Counted from the stretch's first letter, positions 15,342 to 24,753 are shown. The stretch is 47,653 nt of DNA from Magnetococcales bacterium (GCA_015228935.1 JADGCO010000009.1:27620-75272); one strand, 5' to 3'. The notes: a model not told the origin generated them from the sequence alone. Numbers and translations are program-made.

Positions 15342-17303
15342 TCAGCCGCCGGCCATTTCCAGGAGCAATCCGTTCAAGCGCCGGACAAAATCGGCGGGAT
15401 TTTCCAGTTGGCCGCCTTCGCTCAACAGGGCCTGATCGTGCAAAATCCGGCTCAGGTTGCCGAAGCGGGTTTCGTCCTGTTCGCCTTGCAGGCGGGTGAT
15501 CAGGGGATGGGTCGGATTGAGTTCCAGGATGCGTTTTGAATTGGGCAACTTTTGGCCGGCCTCCTTGAGAATGCGTTCCATGGTGGCGGTCATGTCGTAC
15601 TCTTCCCCGACCAGACAGGCCGGCGAGTCGGTCAGACGATGGCTGACCCGAACATCCTTGATCGTTTCGCCCAATACTTTCTTTACCTTTTCCACGACAT
15701 CCTTGAAGCTGGCATCCACTTCCTGGTGGCTCTGTTTTTCTTTTTCATCTTCCAGCTTGCCCAGGTCCAGATTGCCCTTGGTCACGGCCTGAAGCTGTTT
15801 TCCCTGGAATTCATGCAGGTGGTTGACCATCCACTCATCCACCCGGTCAGACAGAAGCAGGACCTCAATCCCTTTTTTCCGGAAAATTTCAATGTGGGGA
15901 CTGTTCTTGCAGGCGTTATGGTTTTCGCCATTGACGTAGTAGATTTTTTCCTGCTCGGGCTTCATGCGGGAGACATAATCCGCCAGGGAGACATTCTGTT
16001 GGTCGCTGTCGGTATGGGTGGTGGAAAAACGCAACAGCTTGGCAAGCCGTTCCCGATTGGCATAGTCCTCGACAACCCCTTCCTTGAAGACGGTACCGAA
16101 CGTTTTCCAGAATTCGGCATATTTTTCCGGCTCTTTTTCGGTCATCTCTTCCAGCATGCCGAAGACCTTGTTGATCGATCCCTTGCGCATGGCATCGACC
16201 ATGGGATTTTTTTGCAGAATTTCCCGGGATACGTTGAGAGGCAGATCCGTGGAGTCGATGATGCCGCGTACAAAACGGAGGTAGCGGGGCATGAGTTCTT
16301 CCGCCCCATCCATGATGAACACCCGCCGCACATAGAGTTTGACACCATGTTTGCGCTCACGATCCCACAGGTCGAAGGGGGCCTTTTTGGGAATGTACAG
16401 CAGCAGGGTGTACTCATACTTGCCTTCGAGACGGACATGCAGGTAGGTCAGGGGTTCTTCAAAGTCATGGGAGACGTGTTTATAAAACTCCTTGTACTCT
16501 TCTTCCTTGATGTCGCTCTTGGCACGGGTCCAGATGGCCGAGGCCTTGTTGACGGTTTCCCACTCCGGGGGTTTGGGTTCTTGGGACTCTTTTTTGTCGG
16601 CCTCTGTCTTGTCGGCGGATGCTTCATCATCCCCGGTGGCACCGGCATCGAACGGCTTCTTTTCCATCAGGATGGGAAGGGAGACATGATCGGAAAATTT
16701 GCGAATGATGGAACGCAGCCGCCAGTCATCGAGGAATTCATCCTCGCCTTCCCGCAGATGCAGGGTGACTTCGGTGCCTCGGGTCGGCTTTTCCAGGGTT
16801 TCGAGGGTATATTCGCCATCGCCGGCGGAACTCCACAACACCCCTTCCTGGACGGGTTGACCGGCCCGGCGTGTCTTCAGGGTGACCCGATCCGCGACAA
16901 TGAATGAGGAATAAAAACCCACGCCGAACTGACCAATCAGGGAGGCGTCCTTGGCCTGGTCACCGGTCAAGGATTTGAAAAATTCCCGGGTACCGGATTT
17001 GGCGATGGTGCCAATGTTGCTGATCACTTCATCCCGACTCATGCCGATGCCGTTGTCGGAGACCGTGACGGTGCGTGCTTCCTTGTCAAAAGCGATACGG
17101 ATGGAGAGGTCAGGGGCATCTTCGTAGAGTCCCTGATTGGACAATGCCTCGAAACGCAACTTGTCCACGGCGTCGGAGCTGTTGGAAATCAGCTCTCGCA
17201 GGAACACCTCCTTGTTGCTGTACAAGGAGTGGATCATCAGATCCAACAATTGCCGAACCTCGGTTTGGAACTGCCTTGTCTCTTTGCCGACTGCCTCGCT
17301 CAT
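15342..17303 (-). CDS. htpG: chaperone HtpG (Hsp90)
   Basis: 653 aa. The N-terminal GHKL ATPase contains [31 protein letters not shown] and [13 protein letters not shown], the Hsp90 nucleotide-binding motifs. The middle domain shows [11 protein letters not shown], the conserved Hsp90 stretch, and a C-terminal dimerisation domain ends the protein. A charged linker rich in D/E/K (around residues 215-240) is longer than in E. coli. HtpG refolds clients with DnaK in the cytosol. The ATG at 17303 has AGAGGGG about 10 bases upstream; the 22-codon upstream extension is not family-like. The terminator follows downstream, and a stray 50-bp copy of its 3' region lies at 11695. Confidence 0.97.
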   Translation of the reverse strand: MSEAVGKETRQFQTEVRQLLDLMIHSLYSNKEVFLRELISNSSDAVDKLRFEALSNQGLYEDAPDLSIRIAFDKEARTVTVSDNGIGMSRDEVISNIGTIAKSGTREFFKSLTGDQAKDASLIGQFGVGFYSSFIVADRVTLKTRRAGQPVQEGVLWSSAGDGEYTLETLEKPTRGTEVTLHLREGEDEFLDDWRLRSIIRKFSDHVSLPILMEKKPFDAGATGDDEASADKTEADKKESQEPKPPEWETVNKASAIWTRAKSDIKEEEYKEFYKHVSHDFEEPLTYLHVRLEGKYEYTLLLYIPKKAPFDLWDRERKHGVKLYVRRVFIMDGAEELMPRYLRFVRGIIDSTDLPLNVSREILQKNPMVDAMRKGSINKVFGMLEEMTEKEPEKYAEFWKTFGTVFKEGVVEDYANRERLAKLLRFSTTHTDSDQQNVSLADYVSRMKPEQEKIYYVNGENHNACKNSPHIEIFRKKGIEVLLLSDRVDEWMVNHLHEFQGKQLQAVTKGNLDLGKLEDEKEKQSHQEVDASFKDVVEKVKKVLGETIKDVRVSHRLTDSPACLVGEEYDMTATMERILKEAGQKLPNSKRILELNPTHPLITRLQGEQDETRFGNLSRILHDQALLSEGGQLENPADFVRRLNGLLLEMAGG

Positions 17304-17518
17304 GGCTGCAACTGCCCCTCTGTCACAATAAAAAAGGTTTGAATCCGAAACAAAAATAGGGTACCCCATACAGGTGCCTGCGGGATATGTCCGTTACAGG
17401 CGATATGGGAATTCTCTGATTGTTTTGCAAGGGTTCCCAGGAAAAAAATGTGGCGTCCCGTTGCCGGACCCTGGTTGGCAAATCCTGTTGCGCGTGTTCA
17501 TCGGAAAGGAAAATCAGC

Positions 17519-17932
17519 ATGAAAGTGATTCGTTCCATCCCCATGTTTGCCTATTTATTGATTTTTTATAATGTTTTTCTTTTTCAGGGCGTGGCGGATG
17601 CGCATCTGAAAATATTGGCGCAGACCATTCTTGTCATTCCGCTCCAAAAGGCGACGGTCACGGCCACTCTGGGTGATGTGTTGATCATGGTGGGTGTGGG
17701 TGCCCTGTATGTCGAGTTGTTCAAGGCCACGCGCTCTTCGGATGCTTCCATTCTGGATCACATGTTGTCCATGATGGTTTTTGTCGTTTTCCTGGTGGAA
17801 TTTCTCCTGGTGGCTGCTGCCGGAACGGTGACCTTCCTGACCTTGACGCTCATGTCGTTTCTGGACGTGGTGGCAGGTTTCACCGTGACGATTTCCGCTT
17901 CCCGGCGCGATTTTTCCAGTTCCAGGAATTGA
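17519..17932 (+). CDS. small integral membrane protein (137 aa), unknown function
   Basis: Starts MKVIRSIPMFAYLLIFYNVF after a good ribosome-binding site (GGAAAGGA, 17502-17509). About four hydrophobic segments are visible: near 9-26, 50-68, 82-104 and 103-125. This is a compact four-helix membrane protein resembling conserved hypotheticals with a PLQKATVTATLGD loop after the first helix. No motif suggests a reaction. Its last codons, including the stop, lie inside the first unit of a 26-bp tandem repeat. Confidence 0.7.
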   Translation: MKVIRSIPMFAYLLIFYNVFLFQGVADAHLKILAQTILVIPLQKATVTATLGDVLIMVGVGALYVELFKATRSSDASILDHMLSMMVFVVFLVEFLLVAAAGTVTFLTLTLMSFLDVVAGFTVTISASRRDFSSSRN

Positions 17933-17994
17933 ACGTTTTCGGCAGTTCCAGGAATTGAACGTTTTCGGCAGTTCCAGGAATTGAACGTTTTCGG
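17917..17994 (+). repeat. three perfect 26-bp tandem repeats
   Basis: Units at 17917-17942, 17943-17968 and 17969-17994 are identical. The stop codon of the membrane-protein gene (17930-17932) falls inside the first. The array ends about 65 bases from the end of the TIR-SLOG operon. Confidence 0.97.
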
Positions 17995-18059
17995 GGGCTG
18001 TTGCCGGGTTCAGGAACGCTGTGTTCCAAGGCGTTTTGGAAAAAACGCCCGGCAGGCGT

Positions 18060-18581
18060 TCATGGATTCGTGTTCAGATCGACCAGGGCATAGGTCTGCA
18101 TCAGGTTTTCCATGATTTTCCGCATCATCCAGCGGATGCTGATCCAGTCGTTGAGAAACTCATCATACCGGGGGTATGCCCGTTGCCGTTCGAAGGGGGA
18201 GAGTTGGGGATTGCTTTGGTATTGCCACCAATAGCGGAAGTCGGCCTGCCATTTTTCCAGGAAAGGCCGCAACACATCCTGAAACATGCGGTTGATGAGC
18301 AATCCAAGATGATTGTTTTGCCTTGTCTTTCCTACAGGAAAGGAACGCATGATCTGTCGCGTCTCCTTGAAAAAGGTGTAGAGTGAGTCCAGGCTCTCCA
18401 CCAGTACTTCACCGGAAAAATCGGTACATTCTGCATCATGTACCTTACCGGTTACGGCCACCCGGGTTGACATCTCGGTATACAGCTCCCAGGCGCATTG
18501 TCGATCCAGATCCGAAAAATCACCCTTCACTGTGAACAGACCCAGATTCAGTTGAAAGGAACCTTTTTCCAGGATTGGCAT
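18060..18581 (-). CDS. unknown third protein of the TIR-SLOG operon (173 aa)
   Basis: Begins MPILEKGSFQLNLGLFTVKG. The N-terminal half looks like short strands and an amphipathic helix (DLDRQCAWELYTEMSTRVAV). The C-terminal half is helical and rich in aromatic and basic residues (RPFLEKWQADFRYWWQYQ, then FLNDWISIRWMMRKI). No signal peptide, membrane segment or known catalytic motif is visible. It starts only 3 bases after the SLOG stop, so it is certainly in the operon. It could be an effector, an adaptor or a signal sensor. I do not recognise the family. Confidence 0.7.
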   Translation of the reverse strand: MPILEKGSFQLNLGLFTVKGDFSDLDRQCAWELYTEMSTRVAVTGKVHDAECTDFSGEVLVESLDSLYTFFKETRQIMRSFPVGKTRQNNHLGLLINRMFQDVLRPFLEKWQADFRYWWQYQSNPQLSPFERQRAYPRYDEFLNDWISIRWMMRKIMENLMQTYALVDLNTNP

Positions 18582-18584
18582 GGC

Positions 18585-19598
18585 TTATTGTCCTGTCGGG
18601 GGTGTGTTTGTTGAGGGTGTGGCGCATTGTTGCAAGCCTTTGATGACCAGTTGGATCATCTCCGCCAGATAGGGGGTTGCAAACAATCGTTCATTTTCCT
18701 CTTTAAGCAGACCATTGTTCAGACCGGCGGGACCTTTCTCTTTCAGAGTATGCAAAACTTTTTGATAATCAAAAACTTCTGCCAGGGGATCTCCCTTTTC
18801 CCGTTCGGTGCGATAGGTTGCCAGAAGTTCTTGCAGAGTCGAAGTTGCCGGTGGCTTTTGCAGGGGTGAAGTGGATGCGGATGTCTGCTTTGCTTGATGG
18901 GCCTTGTTGGCCTGTTCCACTTGATAGATTTCGCTGAACTCCTCGGGTGTTTCGCCCAGCAATGCCTGGGCAATGCGGGCGGTGCAGCCGCCAAAGCCAC
19001 CCAATACAAACAGGGGAATGCCGGCCTGAAGTGCCAGCCAGGCCTCTTCCAGAATTCCCGGACAACGTCCCGAGTAGCCGGTCAATTTTCCTCCCAGCAG
19101 GATACGGGCCTGACAGGTGCGATGCATTTCCTGGCGCATGGCAGTGAGGCTGATGGATCGTAAATAGCGACCCAGGGCGTCATTCGGTGGGCGTATTTCA
19201 GGATTGAGAGAGGGATGCCGCAGTGAAGCCGGCGGTTGCAGGCAATGAAATATGGCCATATTTTCCAAAATTTTTCGATGATCAGGAGAAAAATCCAGAT
19301 GGATGGGCCAGGCCAGATAGTTGTGGATGCGCCTGACATCATCGTGATCATCTTTTCTCCGATAGGTGGCCACCAGTTGGAACAACTGTTCCGTAAATCC
19401 ACCAGGACGCAAATCACCGCCATAAGCCAAATCTGCTCCTTGAGCCAGGAGATATCGGGCCATTTCCTGCATGGCCAGTTCCAGATGAATGGGCTGCAAG
19501 CCCGAGAGTGCCAGGTCCGGACTCTCGGAGATGGAAATGGCAATGGTCCAGCCAGAGAGTGGGTTGGGACGGTGCGTGGGAGATGGATGGGCGTTCAT
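18585..19598 (-). CDS. SLOG-superfamily protein (TIR-associated, STALD/LOG-like)
   Basis: 337 aa. The Rossmann-like glycine motifs are clear: YGGDLRPGGFT (59-69), RILLGGKLTGYSGRCPG (165-181) followed by EEAWLALQAGIPLFVLGGFGG (to about 204). This is the arrangement of SLOG domains (LOG, DprA and STALD relatives), which bind nucleotides or nucleotide-derived signals such as those made by TIR enzymes. A low-complexity linker (about 235-260) is followed by a helical tail. The start overlaps the TIR stop as ATGA. In Thoeris the SLOG domain is a sensor in ThsA; here it is a separate protein with no obvious Sir2 domain. A sensor role is an inference from the pairing. Confidence 0.8.
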   Translation of the reverse strand: MNAHPSPTHRPNPLSGWTIAISISESPDLALSGLQPIHLELAMQEMARYLLAQGADLAYGGDLRPGGFTEQLFQLVATYRRKDDHDDVRRIHNYLAWPIHLDFSPDHRKILENMAIFHCLQPPASLRHPSLNPEIRPPNDALGRYLRSISLTAMRQEMHRTCQARILLGGKLTGYSGRCPGILEEAWLALQAGIPLFVLGGFGGCTARIAQALLGETPEEFSEIYQVEQANKAHQAKQTSASTSPLQKPPATSTLQELLATYRTEREKGDPLAEVFDYQKVLHTLKEKGPAGLNNGLLKEENERLFATPYLAEMIQLVIKGLQQCATPSTNTPPTGQ

Positions 19599-20752
19599 GT
19601 TCTTCCTGCCAACTCATTGGGGGTGAGGAAAGCGACATGGGGACGCATCTTTTTTAGCAGAGCCAACTCATTGGAACCCAAAGGGGGATCGGGATAGAGG
19701 ATGGTTTGAAGGCTGGGGTTGTGAAGGCGTGCAACGGTCAGAAGGGTGACCAATTCCGGCGGGGTACTCAGCCACTGGCAGGGGGATGGCATCTTGTGCA
19801 GCTCCAGGAGATTTTCCATCAGCATGGACGCATGGGTCATGCGCAATGTTTCCGTAAGGATGGCTGCAACAGTGCGTTGGCAACTTTCCTTGATGTCATC
19901 TGCCTGCCAGCGAATGGATGGTGTATTTCCCAGATAGGGAAATTGCCGCTCTTCTTCCTGTTGCACGGCATTGACCACCAATACCGGTTTTTCCAGACAT
20001 TTGGCATCCAGAACTTCCTTTTGACACCAATCACGGGAGGCATAGGCATCGGTCTGGATGGCAATCAGGGCTGAATCATCAATGGCTCCTTCGATCTCTT
20101 CGGCGAAACTGTGGCCGGGAGCAATGTCTCGAGCATCGAAGAAAACGCCCATGGGAGTGAAGTGGCACAAGTGATTTTTAAGGGCCTGGGCGATGGTCAG
20201 GCCATCCTGTTTGGCATGACTGAGAAAGAGTTGCACTGGGGCATGGCTGCGTTTGTCACGGCGGTTTTGCAACAGCAGTCGGCAGAGTTCATGCATGATG
20301 CTCAGCCCCAGGTGCCGAGCCTGTTCCACGACGGCGATTTCATGCAGACGAATATAATGTATTGTATTCAACAGATTGGGGTTTATCTTAAACACCTGGG
20401 ACGAGAGGGTGACCGGTATCAGCAGGTGGGGAGATTCAGGAGGGGTACCTGTCGCCTTGGCCAGTGCCACGAGAAAGGCATTCCAATCCTGGTCGCGGGC
20501 CATATTGCTGTCTACCAGGACGATCACCACCCCATGGTGGACATGATCCAGAGAGAAGCGGGCGGGGCGTCCGTGGATGTCCAATGCAGGATCCTGCCAC
20601 GCAAAGCAGGGGATGTTGAGTCCTGCACGTGAAACGTTGGTAGGATTGCGCATCAGAATGTGCGTTAGATGATTCACCAAAGTGGGAGCAGAGAGGCACG
20701 CCGGGTGCCTCAAAATATGGACCGCCAGTTCCGGTTTGTAGATATTATGCAT
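19595..20752 (-). CDS. TIR-domain protein, probable NAD-consuming sensor/effector
   Basis: 385 aa from ATG 20752; GTG at 20761 is an alternative. The C-terminal half is a TIR domain from about residue 172: VQLFLSHAKQDG, GVFFDARDIAPGHSFAEEI and DSALIAIQTDAYASRDWCQK followed by EV. The catalytic Glu is E246 of the WCxxE motif, kept in NADase-type TIRs. The N-terminal ~165 residues, with VHHGVVIVLVDSNMARDQDW, may be a second, degenerate nucleotide-binding domain and carry no named motif. It heads the operon: TIR, SLOG, 173-aa protein, with overlaps of a few bases. Prokaryotic TIR enzymes make NAD-derived signals or deplete NAD during phage attack. Confidence 0.85.
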   Translation of the reverse strand: MHNIYKPELAVHILRHPACLSAPTLVNHLTHILMRNPTNVSRAGLNIPCFAWQDPALDIHGRPARFSLDHVHHGVVIVLVDSNMARDQDWNAFLVALAKATGTPPESPHLLIPVTLSSQVFKINPNLLNTIHYIRLHEIAVVEQARHLGLSIMHELCRLLLQNRRDKRSHAPVQLFLSHAKQDGLTIAQALKNHLCHFTPMGVFFDARDIAPGHSFAEEIEGAIDDSALIAIQTDAYASRDWCQKEVLDAKCLEKPVLVVNAVQQEEERQFPYLGNTPSIRWQADDIKESCQRTVAAILTETLRMTHASMLMENLLELHKMPSPCQWLSTPPELVTLLTVARLHNPSLQTILYPDPPLGSNELALLKKMRPHVAFLTPNELAGRT

Positions 20753-20753
20753 G

Positions 20754-20843
20754 CGGTACACCTGGGCAGAATATGAATTTCATGTCGCTCGATTCTGACG
20801 GTACACCTGGGCAGAATATGAATTTCATGTCGCTCGATTCTGA
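20754..20843 (+). repeat. two perfect 45-bp tandem repeats upstream of the TIR operon
   Basis: Units 20754-20798 and 20799-20843 are identical. The first abuts the TIR start codon, so the array forms the 5' leader of the operon and could carry promoter or operator elements in duplicate. Confidence 0.97.
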
Positions 20844-20877
20844 TTCGTCCCCGACACAGGGTGCATCATGGCGTGTT

Positions 20878-22593
20878 TCAGGGGCATCCCAGGGCAAAGT
20901 CGCTCGTGATCAGGAATATGTTTTTCCGGTCTTCCTGGACGGTGCGCACCACCTGGATGGCGATCTCGAATCCGGTCTTTTTGAGTTGGGGATCGAAGCC
21001 GGCATTGGGCAGGCGGATACACCCTTTGCCGGTGGCCTTGTCCAGGCGCAAATGACGTTGATTGACATACCATCCCACTTGTCCCCGGGTCGGGTCGGCC
21101 TGGATGCCGGTCAGAAATGTTCGCATCCAGGTGGCCGTCGTTTGGGATGTCAAACTGCCCAGTTGCGGAAAAATCCAATACGCCTTGCGGGGAGTCGCCT
21201 TGCCCATGACGATGGTTTGCTGCAATTCGTTCAGGAACAAAGGGGCACCCTCCGGGTTTTCGATCAACAGGTGGGTGATCTCATTGGGGAGGGAGGCAAC
21301 CAGGTTGCGAAAGCGGAACGGATCCATGTAGCTGTCTGGATTCAGAAGAAACTTGAGGGCATGGGTGACGGGCCAGATGACAATGAAAAGGCAGAGAATC
21401 CAGAACAGAACCCGCCTTTTCCCGGCTGTGATCCTGGTGCGCAATCCGAGGAGCCAGCGGTCACCGTTGGAGTGGGCCAGAAGCCAGGCCGCATAAAAGG
21501 CGATCAGGCCGTCAAAATTGCGCATGTCATACATCAGGACCAGAATCAGGGGTATGACAAGCCAGATGACCCATTGAAAAGGTCGGAGTGTTTTGGCCAG
21601 AGGGGTTGATGCAAGAGAGGTTTGTTTATCCTGACGCCAGCCCACGGCCACGGCCAGGGGCAGAAGAACAAACAGGGGGAGATAAAAGAATATATCCAGG
21701 ATCCGGGCTTGCCAGGGTGGTCTCATTAAAAAAATGCGATATACCCGGTTTATGAAGCCGGTCAGCAACACCCTGGCCTGGGCGTTCTGGCTGGTCAATT
21801 CCTGGCCGTGAGTCTGGAATTCGGCCAGGGAGTCGGGGTAGTGCGACCAGTAAAAGGCGAGCAGGGCCAGCAGAGGCAGCAGGGCACTGGCAAGCAGAAA
21901 CAGGGGAAGCAGAAGTGATCCTGGCCACCGTTGCCAGAGTTGCCAGGCGGCAATCAGGGACCAGACCCCGGCGGGCAGGGCAAATACCGGATGCGAAATG
22001 GCGCAAAGGCCGAATAAAATTCCGGTCAGTGCCAGGTGACTCCAGCCCGGACTCTCCCGGCCCAGATGGCGTTGGTGTACCAGCAAGGATCCAAAAAGAA
22101 AAAAGAATCCCAGATATTCCGGGCGGACCGGCAGCAAAGACATGGAAAATGGGGTGAAAGCCAGAATGCCAAGAAACAGTGCCCGACGGTTGGCATTGCC
22201 CTCGGTATCATCGGGATGGGCGAGCCGCAGACATTGCAAGGCCAACGTCAGGCTGCCGATGACCAGAAAGGCCTGAAACAAACGGTACGTAAAAAAATTG
22301 ACCGGCACACCCAGCAGATTGGTCAGGAAAAGAAACAGGCCCTGAAGGAAAGAGTACGTGCCAAACAGGGAAAAAATGTAGACGTTCGTCTCCGCCATGG
22401 GTATGGCCAACGCACCCTTGTGAAGCAGACCGAGCCCCGGTCCGAAGTAAAAAATATCGTCGGAGTTGGGGACCAGCAGGAAGAGCGATGCAAGCAGGGA
22501 GACCACCCAGGCCAGCAACAAAATGCCCCAGGATGGCAGCAGGGAGGGGCTGGCAGAGGGCACGGCAGGGCTGGTCAAGGGGATATTGTTCAT
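20878..22593 (-). CDS. multi-pass membrane protein, glycosyltransferase-family-39-like
   Basis: 571 aa. After a proline-rich start (MNNIPLTSPAVPSASPSLLP) about ten to eleven hydrophobic helices follow. The first periplasmic loop carries the acidic pair in VPNSDDIFYFGPG, a feature of polyprenyl-phosphate-sugar-using GT-C enzymes. The C-terminal ~150 residues are soluble. A role in transferring a sugar from a lipid carrier to a cell-surface polymer fits the divergent polysaccharide genes. The start at 22593 is chosen because the upstream extension is not membrane-like; ATG 22662 is possible. Specific donor and acceptor cannot be read. Confidence 0.65.
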   Translation of the reverse strand: MNNIPLTSPAVPSASPSLLPSWGILLLAWVVSLLASLFLLVPNSDDIFYFGPGLGLLHKGALAIPMAETNVYIFSLFGTYSFLQGLFLFLTNLLGVPVNFFTYRLFQAFLVIGSLTLALQCLRLAHPDDTEGNANRRALFLGILAFTPFSMSLLPVRPEYLGFFFLFGSLLVHQRHLGRESPGWSHLALTGILFGLCAISHPVFALPAGVWSLIAAWQLWQRWPGSLLLPLFLLASALLPLLALLAFYWSHYPDSLAEFQTHGQELTSQNAQARVLLTGFINRVYRIFLMRPPWQARILDIFFYLPLFVLLPLAVAVGWRQDKQTSLASTPLAKTLRPFQWVIWLVIPLILVLMYDMRNFDGLIAFYAAWLLAHSNGDRWLLGLRTRITAGKRRVLFWILCLFIVIWPVTHALKFLLNPDSYMDPFRFRNLVASLPNEITHLLIENPEGAPLFLNELQQTIVMGKATPRKAYWIFPQLGSLTSQTTATWMRTFLTGIQADPTRGQVGWYVNQRHLRLDKATGKGCIRLPNAGFDPQLKKTGFEIAIQVVRTVQEDRKNIFLITSDFALGCP

Positions 22594-22770
22594 GCCTGAG
22601 TGCTGAAATGGATTTGAGAGAAGGGAAAGAAGTGGTATTTTATCGGATCGACTGCCATCCATGCTCCCAGTTTCCTGGAAAGGTCTGAGTTCGCCAAGGA
22701 AAAAAGTGTCTGGTTCAGCCGGGATTTTTTTTGAGCCGGGGAATGGAGAGAAAATGAAAGGGTTGGAAGG

Positions 22771-24699
22771 TTGAAAAATCACAGGTTCTGGAGGGAAATG
22801 CGATCTTATCTGTTGACACGGTCGCGACGCACCAAGCAATCCATCCTGCTCTATTATGACATGTTGGCCATCCTGGCGAGCGTTTGGGGGGGATTTTCGG
22901 TCCGGTATGATGTATGGGTTCCGGATGCGTTGCGGGTCAGTTGGGTTTCCATGCCCCTGGCCATGGTGGTGTCATTTCCGATCTTTCAACATTTTGGTCT
23001 GTATCGGTCCATCATTCGCTTTTTGGAAGCCCAGGCGGTCTTCAGCATACTGAAGGCCGTCTTTTTCAGTGTCCTGTTCACGGTGATCGGTGCGAAGCTT
23101 CTTGATATTCCGCTTTTTTCTCCAACAGTCTGGATGGTCGAGGGGATGCTGCTGCTGATCCTCATCGGTGGCAGCCGCATGCTGGTTCGTTTTTTACTGA
23201 TGACCGATCCGGGTTCACCGCGGAAACGCATACCCACGGCTGTGTATGGAGCCGGTGATGCGGGTGTGCGTCTGGCCATGGCCATCAAGCACAGTGTGGA
23301 AGCGCAACCCATCATTTTTGTTGATGATAACAGGGAAATCCAGGGGCACGAAATTTTGGGTATGCCGGTCCACGCCCCCAAGGATTTGCCGGAACTGATC
23401 AAACAGTATGGAATTCAGCGCATCATGTTGGCCATGCCCTCTGTCAATCGGGTGCGACGCTCGGAAATCATCCGCAGTCTGGAAAACATGCCGGCGCAGG
23501 TCATGGTCGTTCCGGACCTTGAACAGATTGCCAGTGGCAACAAGCGGGTCGAGGATGTCGAACAGGTTGGCATCGAGGATTTGCTGGAACGGACTCCTGT
23601 CCAACCCAATCGCGTCCTGATGGATGCCTGTATTCGTGGCAAATCGGTCCTGGTGACCGGTGCCGGGGGTTCCATTGGTTCGGAACTGTGCCGCAAAATC
23701 ATGCAATTGGCACCCAAACGTCTGGTCCTGGTCGAACGGACTGAATTTGCCCTTTATACCATCGAACAGGAATTGCGGCGCATCCTGGAAGGTTTCCCCG
23801 AAAAATTTGACCTGATACCGATCCTGGGTTCCACGGAACATCGCAAACGCATGCAATCCGTCATCGAATCGTTTGACATCAACACGGTTTATCATGCCGC
23901 AGCCTATAAACATGTTCCCATCATCGAACGCAATCCCATCGAAGGGGTGCAAAACAATATTTTCGGGACATTGAGCCTGGCAGAGGCGGCCAATTCCGAG
24001 AATGTGGAAACCTTCGTCCTGATCTCGACCGACAAGGCGGTCCGTCCGACCAACGTCATGGGAGCTACCAAGCGGTTTACAGAACTGATTTTACAGGGAA
24101 TGTCTCAGTTGCCCAATGTCAAGACCCGCTTTGTTTCCGTGCGGTTCGGCAATGTGTTGGCCTCTTCCGGTTCGGTGGTGCCCTTGTTTCGGGACCAGAT
24201 CAAGCGGGGTGGACCGGTCACGGTGACCCACCCGGATGTGGAGCGGTTTTTCATGACCATCTCCGAGGCTGCTGAATTGGTCATCCAGGCCGGTTCCATG
24301 GGCAGGGGAGGGGATGTGTTTGTTCTGGATATGGGAAAACAGGTCCGGATCGATGATTTTGCCCGGCGCATGATCCGCCTGGCCGGATTGACCGTCAAAG
24401 ATCAAAACAATCCCTTCGGTGACATTGAGATCAAGTATACGGGTTTGCGGGAGGGGGAAAAACTCTACGAAGAGTTGCTGATTGGCAATAATCTGTTGCC
24501 GACAGAACATGAAATGATCCTCCATGCCCAGGAGGAGTCCTTTCCCTGGGAGCGTATCCAGAAAGATCTGTCCCGACTTTCCCAGGCTTCCAAAGATTTT
24601 GATTATGCTGAAATACTCAAAATTCTTGGCGAGTCGGTCAGTGGTTATCATCCCTCGGGTGGCATTCAGGATTGGGTCTGGATTCACAAGGCCCCATGA
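22771..24699 (+). CDS. polysaccharide-biosynthesis nucleotide-sugar dehydratase (CapD/WbpM/PglF family)
   Basis: 642 aa. Four N-terminal membrane helices are followed by a first Rossmann region (AVYGAGDAGVRLAMAI) and a second extended-SDR domain with VLVTGAGGSIGSELCR. VYHAAAYKHVPIIERNP and LISTDKAVRPTNVMGATKR are the FlaA1/CapD-type signature; this branch has the Tyr-to-Met change in the TNVMGATKR motif. It converts UDP-GlcNAc-type sugars to 4-keto-6-deoxy intermediates. The start is uncertain: TTG 22771 has GGAAGG immediately before it, ATG 22798 has GGAGGG two bases away, and a 6-codon ORF at 22754-22774 overlaps the TTG. It is divergent from the GT39-like gene and precedes a Wzz-like gene. 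Confidence 0.92.
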   Translation: MKNHRFWREMRSYLLTRSRRTKQSILLYYDMLAILASVWGGFSVRYDVWVPDALRVSWVSMPLAMVVSFPIFQHFGLYRSIIRFLEAQAVFSILKAVFFSVLFTVIGAKLLDIPLFSPTVWMVEGMLLLILIGGSRMLVRFLLMTDPGSPRKRIPTAVYGAGDAGVRLAMAIKHSVEAQPIIFVDDNREIQGHEILGMPVHAPKDLPELIKQYGIQRIMLAMPSVNRVRRSEIIRSLENMPAQVMVVPDLEQIASGNKRVEDVEQVGIEDLLERTPVQPNRVLMDACIRGKSVLVTGAGGSIGSELCRKIMQLAPKRLVLVERTEFALYTIEQELRRILEGFPEKFDLIPILGSTEHRKRMQSVIESFDINTVYHAAAYKHVPIIERNPIEGVQNNIFGTLSLAEAANSENVETFVLISTDKAVRPTNVMGATKRFTELILQGMSQLPNVKTRFVSVRFGNVLASSGSVVPLFRDQIKRGGPVTVTHPDVERFFMTISEAAELVIQAGSMGRGGDVFVLDMGKQVRIDDFARRMIRLAGLTVKDQNNPFGDIEIKYTGLREGEKLYEELLIGNNLLPTEHEMILHAQEESFPWERIQKDLSRLSQASKDFDYAEILKILGESVSGYHPSGGIQDWVWIHKAP

Positions 24700-24753
24700 T
24701 CATGCCGGGTTATCCATCAAGACACATGCGACAGTGTGAAGGTGTACGTTTCC

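Noticed and set aside
15552-16907. 451-codon plus-strand frame inside htpG
   Set aside because: It is the shadow of htpG, with repetitive F/G/V composition and no homology.
17917-17994. CRISPR array
   Set aside because: The 26-bp units are contiguous, with no spacers between them and no cas gene nearby.
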